A stretch of 64,000 bases of DNA from Anaeramoeba ignava (lineage: Eukaryota > Metamonada > Anaeramoebidae): NCBI GenBank assembly GCA_028826165.1, contig JAPDFW010000125.1, forward strand, positions 716,001 to 780,000, given 5' to 3'. The notes under the pieces are model-generated. The model made no database searches and was not told the DNA's origin. It saw only the letters and a program-made list of their open reading frames with translations. Below, one piece after another: positions 21,056 to 32,848 of the stretch. Made by a program: the position numbers and the translations under genes. Each line of letters opens with the position of its first letter. The stretch's first letter is position 1.

Positions 21056-23878
21056 ATGGATCCAAATTCGCAATATCAAATGCCATTAGAAGAAACAACA
21101 AATGGATCTTTTTCATTAGAACAACAAACAAAACGACGAAAAACGCGAATAAAACAAGAAACAGAAACAACATTAACAAATTTATTTGCAGAAACAACAC
21201 AATCAATAAGATCTGAACAAGAAATTGAAGATCAACAAATAAGAACTAATGAAAATGAGAATGACAAAAAAACAAATGGAATTATAAATAGTGATCAAAT
21301 CAATGTCAATTTGGATAATAAAAATAATTTAAATTTGAGTAATGCTAATGCTAATTCAAATAATGTTAATGTTAATTCGAATAATGTTAATGTTAATTCG
21401 AATAATGCTAATGCCAATCCAAATAATGCTAATGCCAATCCAAATAATACTAACAATACATCCCAAATTGCAAATCATCATAATAATACTCATAACCAAA
21501 ATAGACAGAATTCCAATAATAATGATCAAGATGATACTGAATATTATTCAGATCCACCAACAAATGATCAAGAATCACCAAATATTAATACAGAAAATGA
21601 AAATACAAATAACACAACAAACACAAATAACGAACAATCAACACAACCAACACAACCAACACAACCAACACAACCAACACAGCAAATTATGCCAGGAATC
21701 CAACATATGTTTCAAAATTCTGCGCCTCAGCAACCCACACATGCGCAAAAAGAACAAAAAACAAATTCAAAATCACTAATTGAAGAATGTGTAGTTAAAG
21801 TAGTTCGAAATAATCAAAAACCACACAGTTATAAAATTTTAACGCAATTGAAAAAAGTGTTTTCGCAAAGACTTCCAAATATGGAACGGGAATACATTTC
21901 CAAAGTTTTATTTAACAAAAACCATCTCTCACTTGTTATTCTTCGAGCGGAGAAAGTAGTTGGTGGTACAACTTTCCGTCCTTTTAAAAAACAAGGATTT
22001 GTGGAGATTGTATTTGTTGCAATTTCAAGCAAATCGCAAGGAAAAGGATTTGGAAGAAGTTTAATGTCCCATCTTAAAAATTATTGCAAAAAAGAACTTA
22101 AAATTTTTGATTTACTAACTTATGCTGATAATCAAGCTATTATTTTTTTCCAAAAACAAGGATTTTCTAAAGAAATTAGAATCAAAGCTGAACATTGGAA
22201 AGGATATATTAAGGATTATGATAGAAGTACTTTAATGCATTGCAAAATTTATCCCAAAGTTGATTATTTAAAAATTGAAAAAATGGTTGATAAACAAAAG
22301 GATCATTTGAATCAATTGATTCAGAAAGTTGCTAGAAAACAAATTTTTTATCCTGGCTTGAATTTTGATAATGGAGTTGCTGAAATTCCTTTAGAAAAAA
22401 TACCTGGAATTGGTATGCAAATTATTTAAAAAATTAAATATAAAATTATTAATAAAATTAAATATAAAATTATTTATTAAATTAATTATAAAATTAAATA
22501 TAAAATTATTTATAAAATTATTTATTAAATTAATTATAAAATTAAATATAAAATTAAATATAAAATTATTTATAAAATTATTTATAAAATTATTTATTAA
22601 ATTATTTATTAAATTATTTATAAAATTATATATAAAATTAAATATAAAATTATTTATAAAATTATTTATTAAATTATTTATAAAATTAATTATAAAATTA
22701 ATTATAAAATTATTTATAAAATTAATTATAAAATTATTTATAAAATTATTTATAAAATTATATATAAAAATTATATATAAAATTAATTATAAAATTATTT
22801 ATTAAATTATATATAAAATTATTTATAAAATTAATTATTAAATTATATATAAAATTATTTATAAAATTATTTATAAAATTAATATAAAATTATTTATAAA
22901 ATTAAATATAAAATTAAATATAAAATTAAATATAAAATTAAATATAAAATTATTTATAAAATTATTTATTAAATTATTTATAAAATTAAATATAAAAATT
23001 AAATATAAAATTATTTATAAAATTATTTATAAAATTATTTATAAAATTAATTATAAAATTATTTATAAAATTATTTATAAAATTATTTATAAAATTAATT
23101 ATAAAATTATTTATAAAATTATTTATAAAATTAATTATAAAATTATTTATAAAATTAATTATAAAATTAATTATAAAATTATTTTATAAAATTAATTATA
23201 AAATTATTTATAAAATTAATTATAAAATTATTTATAAAATTAATTATAAAATTATTTATAAAATTATTTATAAAATTAAATATAAAATTAATTATAAAAT
23301 TATTTATAAAATTAAATATAAAATTAATTATAAAATTAATTATAAAATTAATTATAAAATTATTTATAAAATTAATTATAAAATTAATTATAAAATTATT
23401 TATAAAATTATTTATTAAATTATTTATAAAATTATTTTAATCTTTTTTATAAAATTTTTTACAAAATTATTTATAAAATTATTTTAATCTTTTTTATAAA
23501 ATTAAAAAAATAGATTCAAAATTAATTGCAAGAATAAAATTTGAATATAGCATAGATTTACCAACAAGATTAAGAGAAATTCTAGAATCATTAAAAAAAC
23601 ATGAAGCATCATGGCCATTTCTTGAACCAGTTGACAAATCACAAGTACCAGATTATTATGACGTTATAAAAAATCCAATTGATCTTTCAATAATTGAAAA
23701 AAAACTAAATAATTCAGAATATACAAGAAAATCCTTATTTTTTCAAGATATCGAGTTGATGTGCCAAAATTGCTTTAGATATAACGCTAAAGAAACTATT
23801 TTTTATAGTTGTGGTGACAAAATTTTAAAAGCATTCCATTCAAAAGTCAGATCAATGGAAAAAGCAATGTTGTTATAA
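21056..23878 (+). CDS. GCN5: GCN5/PCAF-type histone acetyltransferase with bromodomain
   Basis: Two exons, 21056-22412 and 23514-23878 (1722 nt, 573 residues). Residues 1-235 are Asn/Gln/Thr-rich and disordered-looking, with TQP and NANxN repeats. The GNAT domain is ~240-400: VGGTTFRPFKKQGFVEI with the expected catalytic Glu at 317, acetyl-CoA loop SQGKGFGRSL, then LTYADNQAIIFFQKQGFS and YIKDYDRSTLMHC, all GCN5 signatures. The bromodomain is ~465-565 (WPFLEPVDKSQVPDYYDVI, NPIDLSIIEKKL, CFRYNAKET). It would acetylate histone H3 lysines as part of a SAGA/ADA-type complex and bind acetyl-lysine. The single intron lies between the two domains. Both domains look intact. Confidence 0.95.
22413..23513 (+). 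repeat. inflated GCN5 intron, (AAATTATTTATA)n
   Basis: 1101-bp intron, donor GTATGC, acceptor ATAG. Nearly pure TTATAAAATTAT-type 12-mer with AAATTAATTATA and AAATTAAATATA variants. Confidence 0.9.
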
Positions 23879-24145
23879 AAAAAAAAGTTCGAAGAAAAAA
23901 AATTTTTTTTTTTCCCACTTTTTTTTTGCTTTTTTTTTTTACTTTTCCAAAATTTTTCTTTTTGACTTTTTTTTTTTATAATTTCCCAATTTTTTTTTTT
24001 TTGAAGGCGGATTGAATAAACATTTTTGATTTTTTTAAAAAATTTTTCAATAAAAAAAAAAATTTCATTTTTTTCTTTTTTTCTCATTTTTATCTTTTTT
24101 TAAATTTTTTTTTTGATTTATTCTTTTTGCTTTACAAAAAAAAAA

Positions 24146-27100
24146 ATGAAGAGATTATTATTTCGTTCAAAAAGTTTTAAAATGTGTTTGTATTATTTTA
24201 AAAAAGAAAAAGAAAAAGAAAAAGAAAAAGAAAAAAATTTTTTTCGTTAAAAAATTTTAAAATAAATTCAATTTGAAAATAAAAAATTAGCAAGTGAAAG
24301 AGTAAAACCTTTAACAAAATTGAAATTTCGCAACGCAACTCAACCTAATTTAGCAATTCATTTAGAAGATCTTACAAAAACTGAAAAAGACCAAATTCCT
24401 TTAATTTTAAAACAAATTGTTGAAAAAATTGAATCAAAATGTTAATTCAAAACTTTTTAAATTAAAAAGAAAATTTTTAAATTTATAAAATTTTTAATTG
24501 GATTTTCTTTATCAAATTAAATTAGATATTGATACAGAAGGTTTATTTAGAGTTTCAGGGTCTGCTTTATTAATTGAAAAACATCGACAAAATTTAAGTT
24601 TAAGTGAGAAATCAAAACAAAAAAAAAATAAATAAAAAAAATAAATTGATTAATTTTTTCCTAAATTTATTTAAAAGATGGGAAATTAAATCTTGAATCA
24701 ATTACAGATCCACATGTTTTGACAGGTTTATTAAAAGCTTTTTTAAGAGAACTTTCTGAACCATTAATTCCACCCAGTGAATTTCCAAAATGGAATAAAG
24801 CGAGTAAATTTCTTTTTAAATCAAAAACTTTAAATTAATATTTAAATTAATATTTAAATTGATATTTAAATTAATATTTAAATTAATATTTAAATTGATA
24901 TTTAAATTGATATTTAAATTGATATTTGAATTGATATTTAAATTGATTTTTTAAATTGATATTTAAATTGATATTAAAATTGATATTTAAATTAATATTT
25001 AAATTGATTTAATTGATATTTAATTTAATATTTAAATTAATATTTAAATTGATATTTAAATTGATTTTAAATTAATATTTAAATTGATATTTAAATTAAT
25101 ATTTAAATTGATATTTAAATTGATATTTAAATTAATATTTAAATTAATATTTAAATTGATATTTAAATTAATATTTAAATTAATATTTAAATTTAATATT
25201 TAAATTGATATTTAAATTGATATTTAAATTAATATTCAAATTAATATTTAAATTAATATTTAAATTAATATTTGAATTGATATTTAAATTAATATTTAAA
25301 TTGATATTTAAATTAATATTTAAATTAATATTTAAATTGATATTTGAATTGATATTTAAATTGATTTTTTAAATTGATATTTAAATTGATTTTAAATTGA
25401 TATTTAAATTGATATTTAAATTAATATTTAAATTAATATTTAAATTAATATTTAAATTAATATTTAAATTAATATTTAAATTAATATTTAAATTAATATT
25501 TAAATTAATATTTAAATTGATATTTGAATTGATATTTGAATTGATTTTTTAAATTGATATTTAAATTGATTTTAAATTGAATTTTAAATTTATTTAATGA
25601 CTTTATAGAAACATCTGAACAAATTCGTCAACTTCTTCAAGAAATTCCCAAAAATAATTTCGAAACATTGAAATATTTAATGAAATTTTTTAATACAATT
25701 GATAAACATTCAGATCAAAATAAAATGACAAGCGAAAATATTTCAAAGATATTTGGACCAAACATATTTCGACCTACTAACTCAACGAACATAATGGACT
25801 TGCGCTCACAACTATTTGCAGTTCCCAATTCAGTTTTGAATATGATGATCACAAATCACACCGAAATTTTTGAGCCAAAAAAAACTGAAGATCAAACATA
25901 CGAACTTGTATATGATTCAACATCATCGGATGGAGAACAATTTGGTGGGATACTTCTAAATAAAGAATCTCAAAAAATCCCCGAAATGAATGATATTTTG
26001 TTGTCAATTTGCACTCGAGTTAAAGGATTATCCTCTTTTAAACTTAAAAATTATTTCAATGATAACATGAAAATTAAAACAGCTCTACTTGACGAATTTA
26101 ATTCACCAATGGATTCTATTCCGCTTCATAAAGAACAAATTGCGGATTTCTTTTCCCAAAATGAAGAACAATTATCAGAAAAAAATCCCCATTTGGAAGA
26201 GCAAAATCTCAATAAAATCAATAAAATCAATAAAATCAATAAAACACAATTGCAAAAACTTGATGAAAAAATTCGTTCTCATATCACAATGTTGGTTCAT
26301 TATAAATTTGAATTTGAAAACAATATTTTTTCAAAAGAATTTCTTGATCTCGATTCAAAAAACACTCAACAAGAAAATTCACCAAAAAAGGAAGTAATTT
26401 CAGCGTTAGAATTCATCAATAAAGGTCGCAAAGAGTTTGAAGAAATGTGGAAAGATTACGAAAATCTTTCTGCTACAATTATTCAAAAAATATTTCGTGG
26501 TTATTTCAATTTTTCAAGGTTTAAAATGGCAAAATTTATTCGATCCAAAAAATTATTTCAAGTTTTGAATAAATTTGGAGAAAAAGAGGAACAAAAATAT
26601 CTTGATTTATATAAGATTTTCTGCTTATTTCCTTTATCACCTCCTGATTATAATTTTCAAGAATTTAAACTTGAAAATATTCTTATGAATAAGTCAGATG
26701 ATGAAGATGAAAAATCAAATGAAAAATCAAATGAAAAATCAAATGAAAAATCAAATGAAAATACAAATGAAAATATAAATGAAAATATAAATGAAAATAT
26801 AAATGAAAATAAAAATGAAAATACAAATGAAAATACAAACGAAAATAAAAACGAAAATACAAATGAAAATACAAATGAAAATACAAATGAAAATACAAAT
26901 GAAAAATTAAATGAAATTACAATTCAAAAATTAAAAAGAAATTTAAGTGAAAATTCAAATCAAAATCAAAATCAAAATGAAAATTCAAGTCGAAATTTAA
27001 ATAGAATTTCAAGTGAAAAATTACATCAAAGATCAAATAGAAAATTAATTCATATTAAATTTGAAGATGAAAATGAAAAGAAACAATCAAATGAAAAATT

Positions 27101-28586
27101 ACATCATAGATCAAATAGAAAATTAGTTCATATTAAATTTGAAGATGAAAATCAAAATGAAAATCAAATTCAAAATGAAAATAAAAATGAAAATGAAAAT
27201 GAAAATCAAAATGAAAATAAAAATGAAAATCAAATTCAAAATGGAAATCAAAATCAAAATCAAAATCAAAATCAAAATCAAAATCAAAATCAAAATCAAA
27301 ATGAAAATGAAAATGAAAATGAAAATCAAAATGAAAATCAAAATGAAAATCAAAATGAAAATCAAAATATAAATCAAAATGAAAATCAAAATTTAAATCA
27401 AAATGAAAATCAAAATCAAAATCAAAATGAAAATCAAAATGAAAATGAAAATGAAAATGAAAATCAAAATGAAAATCAAAATCAAAATGAAAATCAAAAT
27501 GAAAATATAAATCAAAATGAAAATCAAAATGAAAATGAAAATGAAAATGAAAATCAAAATGAAAATGAAAATCAAAATCAAAATCAAAATCAAAATGAAA
27601 ATAAAAATGAAAATGAAAATGAAAATCAAAATGAAAATGAAAATCAAAATCAAAATCAAAATCAAAATGAAAATCAAAATGAAAATCAAAATCAAAATGA
27701 AAATCAAAATGAAAATGAAAATGAAAATCAAAATGAAAATCAAAATCAAAATCAAAATGAAAATCAAAATGAAAATAATGAAAATCAAAATGAAAATGAA
27801 AATGGAAATAATGAAAATAATGAAAATAATGAAAATCAAAATCAAAATCAAAATCAAAATCAAAATCAAAAAAAACAATCATTTGCTCAAATCATTCAAT
27901 CTAGACTTGAAATGTATCGAACCAAACAAAAAAGAAATCCTTCTTTATCTAAAATGTCAGTTGCTGAACTTGTAATCGAAAAAGCTTGTATTAAACAAGA
28001 AATCCAACTTTTCGAATCTAAATTCAAAGAATTTTTTGGATTTACAACATCAACAATAACACAAACAAAACTAAAACCGATTTTGTCATTAAAAACAGAA
28101 GTGAATTTAATTCTTTATTTTCGTTTAAGAGATTTGCTTAACGAAAAATTTTTGCCTTCACCAATTCAAAAAAGTCAAAATTCATCACCAACATTAACAC
28201 CAAATAAACAGTTAAAAAATTTAGCTTTTAGTCCACTTTCTAGTGTTGAAAAACGATCTTCACGAACTCATTCTTCTTATATTGTTGAAGTGATCAAGTC
28301 AAAAAATCTACTTTCAACAACACGCAGGCAAAATCAAATTAAGTCCCGAATAGAAAAAATTCGGACAGTTCAAAAATCTTTTGTAAATAAATACCCAGAA
28401 TATTCCGACTTTGTTGAGTCTTATATTAATGAACAAAATGAACTTTTTTCTTCTGTTTCTGAAAATCTTTCTCAACTTGATTCAACCAAACCTAAAATTA
28501 CTCGTTCATTGCCTTCACGTAAAAGTTCTCGCAGAAAAACATTCACACTTGCAAGAAAGGAATTATTTTCAATTCTTGATAATTGA
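24146..28586 (+). CDS. RhoGAP-domain protein with IQ motif and giant Asn/Gln/Glu tract
   Basis: Exons 24146-24185, 24291-24440, 24526-24603, 24678-24803, 25609-28586; 3372 nt, 1123 residues. The first exon is tentative (donor GTTTGT); all other junctions are supported by homology. RhoGAP domain ~20-235: GLFRVSGS with the arginine finger at R72, [35 protein letters not shown]. It should stimulate GTP hydrolysis by a Rho/Rac-type GTPase. An IQ-like motif near 420-440 ([17 protein letters not shown]) may bind calmodulin. Residues ~495-886 are almost pure NE/NQ dipeptides. The Ser/Lys/Arg-rich C-terminus (887-1123) contains a helical segment [20 protein letters not shown]. Confidence 0.88.
24804..25608 (+). 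repeat. inflated RhoGAP intron 4, (ATTTAAATTRAT)n
   Basis: 805-bp intron, donor GTAAAT, acceptor TATAG. A 12-mer TAATATTTAAAT alternating with TGATATTTAAAT. The other three introns of the gene are 74-105 bp. Confidence 0.9.
26700..27873 (+). repeat. coding hexamer array (AATGAAAATCAAA) in the RhoGAP gene
   Basis: About 1.17 kb of period-6 repeat read strictly in one frame as Asn followed by Glu, Gln or occasionally Lys or Ile. The same words (AAAATC, AAAATG) fill non-coding spacers elsewhere in the window. Frame integrity over ~195 units argues that this is translated and under selection against slips. Confidence 0.9.
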
Positions 28587-28720
28587 ATAATTTAAAGAAA
28601 AAGAAAGAAAAAATTAAAAGGAATTATTTTGTAATAAATAAAAAGAAAGAAAAAATTACTAAAAAATATTAAAAATTATTAAAATTTTTATATTTAAAAA
28701 GAATTAAAAAAATTTTTTTT

Positions 28721-28735
28721 TTCATTTTTTCTTTT
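28721..28735 (+). promoter_or_regulatory. T-rich start element before the candidate ncRNA
   Basis: TTTTTCATTTTTTCTTTT ends at 28735, directly before the first base of the hairpin RNA candidate. The same TTCATTTTTT pattern precedes most ATGs here, suggesting a shared initiator. Confidence 0.4.
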
Positions 28736-28960
28736 GCACAAAGAGGCACATCTTTATATATTTTGTGTGAAGATGTTTAAGCGTTGTGCTAAACACTAAA
28801 AATTCAAGCACCATCTTCGTAGGGTCTCTTAAATCCATTGACGATTATGATTTAAGGGTAGTGTGCTTGTATTTTTTGAAGGACCAGTCTGAAAGTTATT
28901 TTTATATTATTTTTATAATATGAATTTGTGATAACTTTCCGTAAAACCTTCGAAAATTTT
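28736..28960 (+). ncRNA. candidate structured RNA, three hairpins (H/ACA-like)
   Basis: An island of balanced composition in otherwise >85% AT DNA, with no credible frame. Hairpin 1: GCACAA 28736-28741 pairs with TTGTGC 28784-28789; inner stem ACATCTT 28748-28754 with AAGATGT 28770-28776; the internal loop AGAGGC/TTAAGCG lies between. A hinge containing ACACTA (28793-28798) fits the ANANNA H-box pattern. Hairpin 2: CAAGCAC 28805-28811 with GTGCTTG 28863-28869; inner CTTAAATC 28828-28835 with GATTTAAG 28849-28856. Hairpin 3: GAAGG 28878-28882 with CCTTC 28947-28951; inner GAAAGTTAT 28891-28899 with ATAACTTTC 28931-28939. Seven Ts follow at 28957-28963. The first two hairpins look like an H/ACA guide, but I see no ACA box and the third hairpin is extra, so another ncRNA class is possible. 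Confidence 0.6.
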
Positions 28961-28966
28961 TTTAAA

Positions 28967-29320
28967 TGAATTTTTAAATAAATTTTAAATAAATTTTTAA
29001 ATAAATTTCTAAATAAATTTATAAATAAATTTTAAATAAATTAATAAATAAGTTTATAAATAAATTTATAAATAAATAAATAAATTTTTAAATAAATTTA
29101 TAAATAATTTTCTAAATAAATTTGTAAATAAATTTTTAAATAAATTGTAAATAAATTTTTAAATAAATTTGTAAATAAATTTCTAAATAATTTGTAAATA
29201 AATTTCTAAATGAATTTCTAAATAAATTTATAAATTAATTTTTAAATTAATTTTTAAATAACTTTTTAAATAAATTTGTAAATAATTTATTAAATAAATT
29301 TTTAAATGGATTTGAAATGA
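28967..29320. repeat. (AAATAAATTTNT)n array
   Basis: Imperfect 11-12-mer AATAAATTTTTA/AATAAATTTATA between the ncRNA candidate and the 3' end of the aldo/keto reductase gene. No gene seen. Confidence 0.85.
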
Positions 29321-29429
29321 ATTGTTCTTTTATTCGATTGCTTTAAATTTGAATTAAATTTGAATTAAATTTGAATTGAAAAAAAAAAGTTCTCTTTTCT
29401 GTTCTTATTTTTTTTTAAATTGGTTTGAT

Positions 29430-30365
29430 TTATTTCTTCTCATCAAAAACATCAATTCCCCAAAGATCCAAAGGACGAATAAATCTAAAATGTTTATCCA
29501 AATCAGAAATAGCTTTAAACTGTTCATCACTAAGTTTAAGATTAAGAGCATTAAAATTATCAAGTAAATGATTTTTAGAACTGCTTCTTGGGATAACAAT
29601 AACACCACGAATCATGTTCCATTTCAAAACAATTTGAGCAGGAGAAACATTAAGATCTTGAGCCATTTGAAGAATAACAGGATCTTTTAAAAGAACTGGA
29701 TCTTCAGGACGTTTTAAATGGGCGGTTCCCAACGGACTATAAGCAGTAATATTGATACCCTTTGATTTGCAATAAGAAACCAATTCATTCTGTGCAAGAT
29801 AAGGATGGTTCTCAATTTGGTTCATTGCCGGCTTGATTTTTGCCTGGTCAAAAATTTCCTCAATATGTTTTTCAGTGAAATTGGAAACTCCAATTGATTT
29901 GACAAGTCCTTGATCCACAAGTGATTCCATTGCCTTCCAAGTTTCAATCAAAGGAATGTCAACGGTTTTGATTGTTTTGTTGTCTTCTTCCATCGGAGCA
30001 AGATCCTCTTTTTCATTCTTGAACCAGGCAAGTGGCCAGTGCATCAAATAAAGATCCAAATATTCACACTGGAGATCCTTTATTGATTTTTTGCATATTT
30101 CAATAACGTCTTTTGGATCGTGATAAATGTTCCATAATTTGGATGTGATCCATATCTCTTCCCGTTTGATTTTCCCGTTTTTGATTAATTCTTGAAGTGC
30201 ATCTCCTATTGCTTTTTCGTTTAAATATCCTCCTGCGCAATCAAAGTGTCTATATCCTATTTCAATTGCATCTTTAATGACTTCCCCAATTTTGTCAGGT
30301 TGATTGATTGTTCCAAGTCCCATAATTGGTATTTCTTTTCCTGAAGAAAGTTTAACTGTTGTCAT
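29430..30365 (-). CDS. aldo/keto reductase
   Basis: Intact 311-residue intronless frame, standard AKR length. The catalytic tetrad is visible: D42 (HFDCAGGY), Y47, K76 (ITSKLWN) and H109 (YLMHWP). The NADPH-binding C-terminal IPRSSSKNHLLDN is present, as are SIGVSNF and the NQIENHPYLAQNELV segment. It reduces aldehydes or ketones with NADPH as cofactor in the cytosol; the physiological substrate cannot be told. G+C is higher than in surrounding genes. The start MTTVKLSSG matches the family N-terminus. No T-rich leader abuts this ATG, unlike most genes here. Confidence 0.95.
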   Translation of the reverse strand: MTTVKLSSGKEIPIMGLGTINQPDKIGEVIKDAIEIGYRHFDCAGGYLNEKAIGDALQELIKNGKIKREEIWITSKLWNIYHDPKDVIEICKKSIKDLQCEYLDLYLMHWPLAWFKNEKEDLAPMEEDNKTIKTVDIPLIETWKAMESLVDQGLVKSIGVSNFTEKHIEEIFDQAKIKPAMNQIENHPYLAQNELVSYCKSKGINITAYSPLGTAHLKRPEDPVLLKDPVILQMAQDLNVSPAQIVLKWNMIRGVIVIPRSSSKNHLLDNFNALNLKLSDEQFKAISDLDKHFRFIRPLDLWGIDVFDEKK

Positions 30366-31090
30366 TTTCTAAATTTATTTATTTGAATTTTGATTTAAAT
30401 TTATTTATGAATTTTGATTTGAATTTTGATTTGGATTTATTTATGAATTTATTTATGAATTTTGATTTGAATTTTGATTTAAATTTATATTAATTTATTT
30501 ATGAATTTTGATTTGAATTTTGATTTGGATTTATTTATTAATTTTGATTTGGATTTATTTATGAATTTTTATTTCAATTTTGATTTGAATTTATTTATAA
30601 ATTTTGTTTTGAATTTATTTATTAATTTATTGATAAATTTATTGATTAATTTTGATTTGAATTTATTTATTAATATTGATTTGAATTTATTTATTAATTT
30701 ATTTATGAATTTTGATTTGAATTTTGATTTGAATTTTGATTTGGATTTATTTATTAATTTTGATTTGGATTTATTTATGAATTTTTATTTCAATTTTGAT
30801 TTGAATTTTGATTTAAATTTATATTAATTTATTTATGAATTTTGATTTGAATTTTGATTTGGATTTTGATTTGGATTTTGATTTGGATTTTGATTTGGAT
30901 TTTGATTTGAATTTATTTATGAATTTTGTTTTGAATTTTGTTATGAATTTATTTATTAATTTTGATTTTAATTTATTTATTTCGATTTATATTTAAATTT
31001 TGATTTGAATTTATTTATGAATTTTGTTTTGAATTTTGTTATGAATTTATTTATTAATTTTGATTTGGATTTATTGTTTAATTTATATTT
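30366..31090. repeat. (GAATTTTGATTT)n / (TTTATTTATGAA)n array
   Basis: Mixed 12-mer array upstream of the aldo/keto reductase. A block of about 100 bp at 30500-30600 recurs almost exactly at 30725-30825, showing higher-order duplication within the array. 31091-31345 holds A-rich then T-rich DNA ending in the start pattern TTCATTTTTTTTCTC; no gene seen. Confidence 0.85.
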
Positions 31091-31345
31091 GAATTTTGAT
31101 TTGATTTATAAAAGAAAAAGGGAAAAAAGCAAAATTTTTTTTGATTTATTTTGTATTTTTAAGTTCTTAATTTAAATTACTTTTTATTTTTTTTTTTTGC
31201 TTTTCTTTTTTATAAATGTAATTGTTTGTAATCCAAATAAAAAATAAAAGAGAAAAATGAAAAAAAATGAAAAAAAATGAAAAAAAAAGAAAAATTTTAA
31301 AAAAGAAAAAAATTTTATTTTTCATTTTTTTTCTCTTTTTTTGCA

Positions 31346-32326
31346 ATGGAAAATCAATTAAAATATCGATCTATAAGTAAAACAATCCATAAAAAAATCC
31401 ACACAAAAAAAATAACGATTTAAAAACAACATTTACAAATAAAAAAAGCGTTAGAAAAAGTGGAAAATTTTCGAGAACTTCGATTTAACGAAAAAATCAA
31501 ACCAGGAATGATATACAGAAGCGCATCATTGGGAAATGCAAGCGAGAAAGATATAAAGGAATTAAAGCAACGAGTCAAGCTTATTATCGATCTTCGTAGA
31601 AGTGAAGAAATTGCAGTTGAACCAGGAGAACATAAAATTTATCAAGAATTTCCGTTTGAAGAAAAAAAAACGGAAGAAGAAAAAGAGGATCAAAATGAGA
31701 CATATTTTGATGTAGAGAAGAAATCAGCGATCCAAATGAGCATAATGACGGGGGACTTTTTTGAACGGGCTCTTAAAAAAGAGTCGCGAAAAGAAAAACT
31801 CAAAGTTGTCGGGATGAAGACATTTAATTTCCTTTCCTGTGGCGGCTGTTGCGGATTCTACAAAATGAACGTGAACGGGAAGATCTATCAGCTTGTGATG
31901 GGTGAGACAATTGGCACTTTTTATATCAAAGTTGTTGATTTTGCACAGTCCGAATTGAGACATGTTTTGATGCATTATACTCGAAAAGAGAACTATCCTA
32001 TCCTCGTCCATTGCTCATTGGGAAAGGACCGCACTGGTGTTATAGTTGCTTTGCTCTTGGCCATACTCGGCTTGTCTATTGACGTTATTGCTGAAGACTA
32101 CTCAAAAACCCGTCAACTTTTGTCAAAGGAAACTGTCGATATGATTAAAAAACATTGTGAAATTAAGAAAATTAATTTTGAGGATATTATTTCTTCTGAT
32201 GAATCTTTTATTCGAAATATGTTTAAACATATTGATGAGAAGTATAAAAGTTTGGATAATTATTTTGATACTATTGGAATTACTAAAAAATATCGAGATC
32301 AAATTCGGGAAATTTTATTAAATTAA
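31346..32326 (+). CDS. tyrosine-phosphatase-like CX5R protein (MptpB/Y_phosphatase3 type)
   Basis: Two exons, 31346-31376 and 31455-32326; 903 nt, 300 residues. The ATG follows the T-rich leader; the 78-bp intron (GTAAAA..TTAG) bypasses an in-frame TAA and restores the family N-terminus KKVENFRELRF. P-loop VHCSLGKDRTG with Cys197 and Arg203. The CxxGKDR form is typical of the MptpB/Siw14-like group, which acts on phosphotyrosine and/or phosphoinositides. IIDLRRSEEI is the usual strand before the general-acid region. A Cys-rich insert (FLSCGGCCGFYKMNVNG) sits around residue 140. Cytosolic, no signal peptide. Confidence 0.88.
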
Positions 32327-32695
32327 AATTAAAATTCATTTATGAAATTAAAATTAAAATTCATTTATTAAATTAAAATTAAGATTCATTTATTAAATTA
32401 AAATTAAGATTCATTTATGAAATTAAAATTCAAATTCATTTATGAAATTAAAATTAAGATTCATTTATGAAATTAAAATTAAAATTAAATTAAAATTAAG
32501 ATTCATTTATGAAATTAAAATTAAAATTCATTTATGAAATTAAAATTAAAATTAAAATTAAATCAAAATTAAAATTAAAATTAAAATCAAAATCAAAATC
32601 AAAATCAAAATCAAAATCAAAATCAAAACTCAAAATTAAAATTAAAATTAAAATTAAAATTAAAATTAAAATTAAAATTAAAATTAAATGAAAAT
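32320..32695. repeat. (AAAATT)n with ATTCATTTATGAAATT
   Basis: 3' flank of the phosphatase gene. The first part is a ~35-bp repeat of AAGATTCATTTATGAAATTA, then AAAATT/AAAATC hexamers. TTTATCCGAT near 32700 is the reverse complement of the recurrent ATCGGATAAA word. No gene in 32327-32848. Confidence 0.85.
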
Positions 32696-32848
32696 TTTTT
32701 ATCCGATTTTTAATTTAATTCAAACAATACTTGATTTTTTTTTGAATTTAATTCAAAATCTGAAAGGAAAAAAAAGAGAAGAAAAAAAACTGTTTCTTTT
32801 TAAAAGTTAAAAAAAATTATTTAAAGAAAAAAAAAATGAAGTAAAACA

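Noticed and set aside
27133-27882. Antisense frame of His/Phe/Asp or Ile/Leu across the RhoGAP repeat
   Set aside because: Shadow of the NE/NQ hexamers; the sense frame connects a RhoGAP domain to a unique C-terminus.
31460-32326. Phosphatase starting at GTG 31460
   Set aside because: Eukaryotic gene; a 78-bp intron joins an upstream ATG exon with its leader and extends the family N-terminus in frame.
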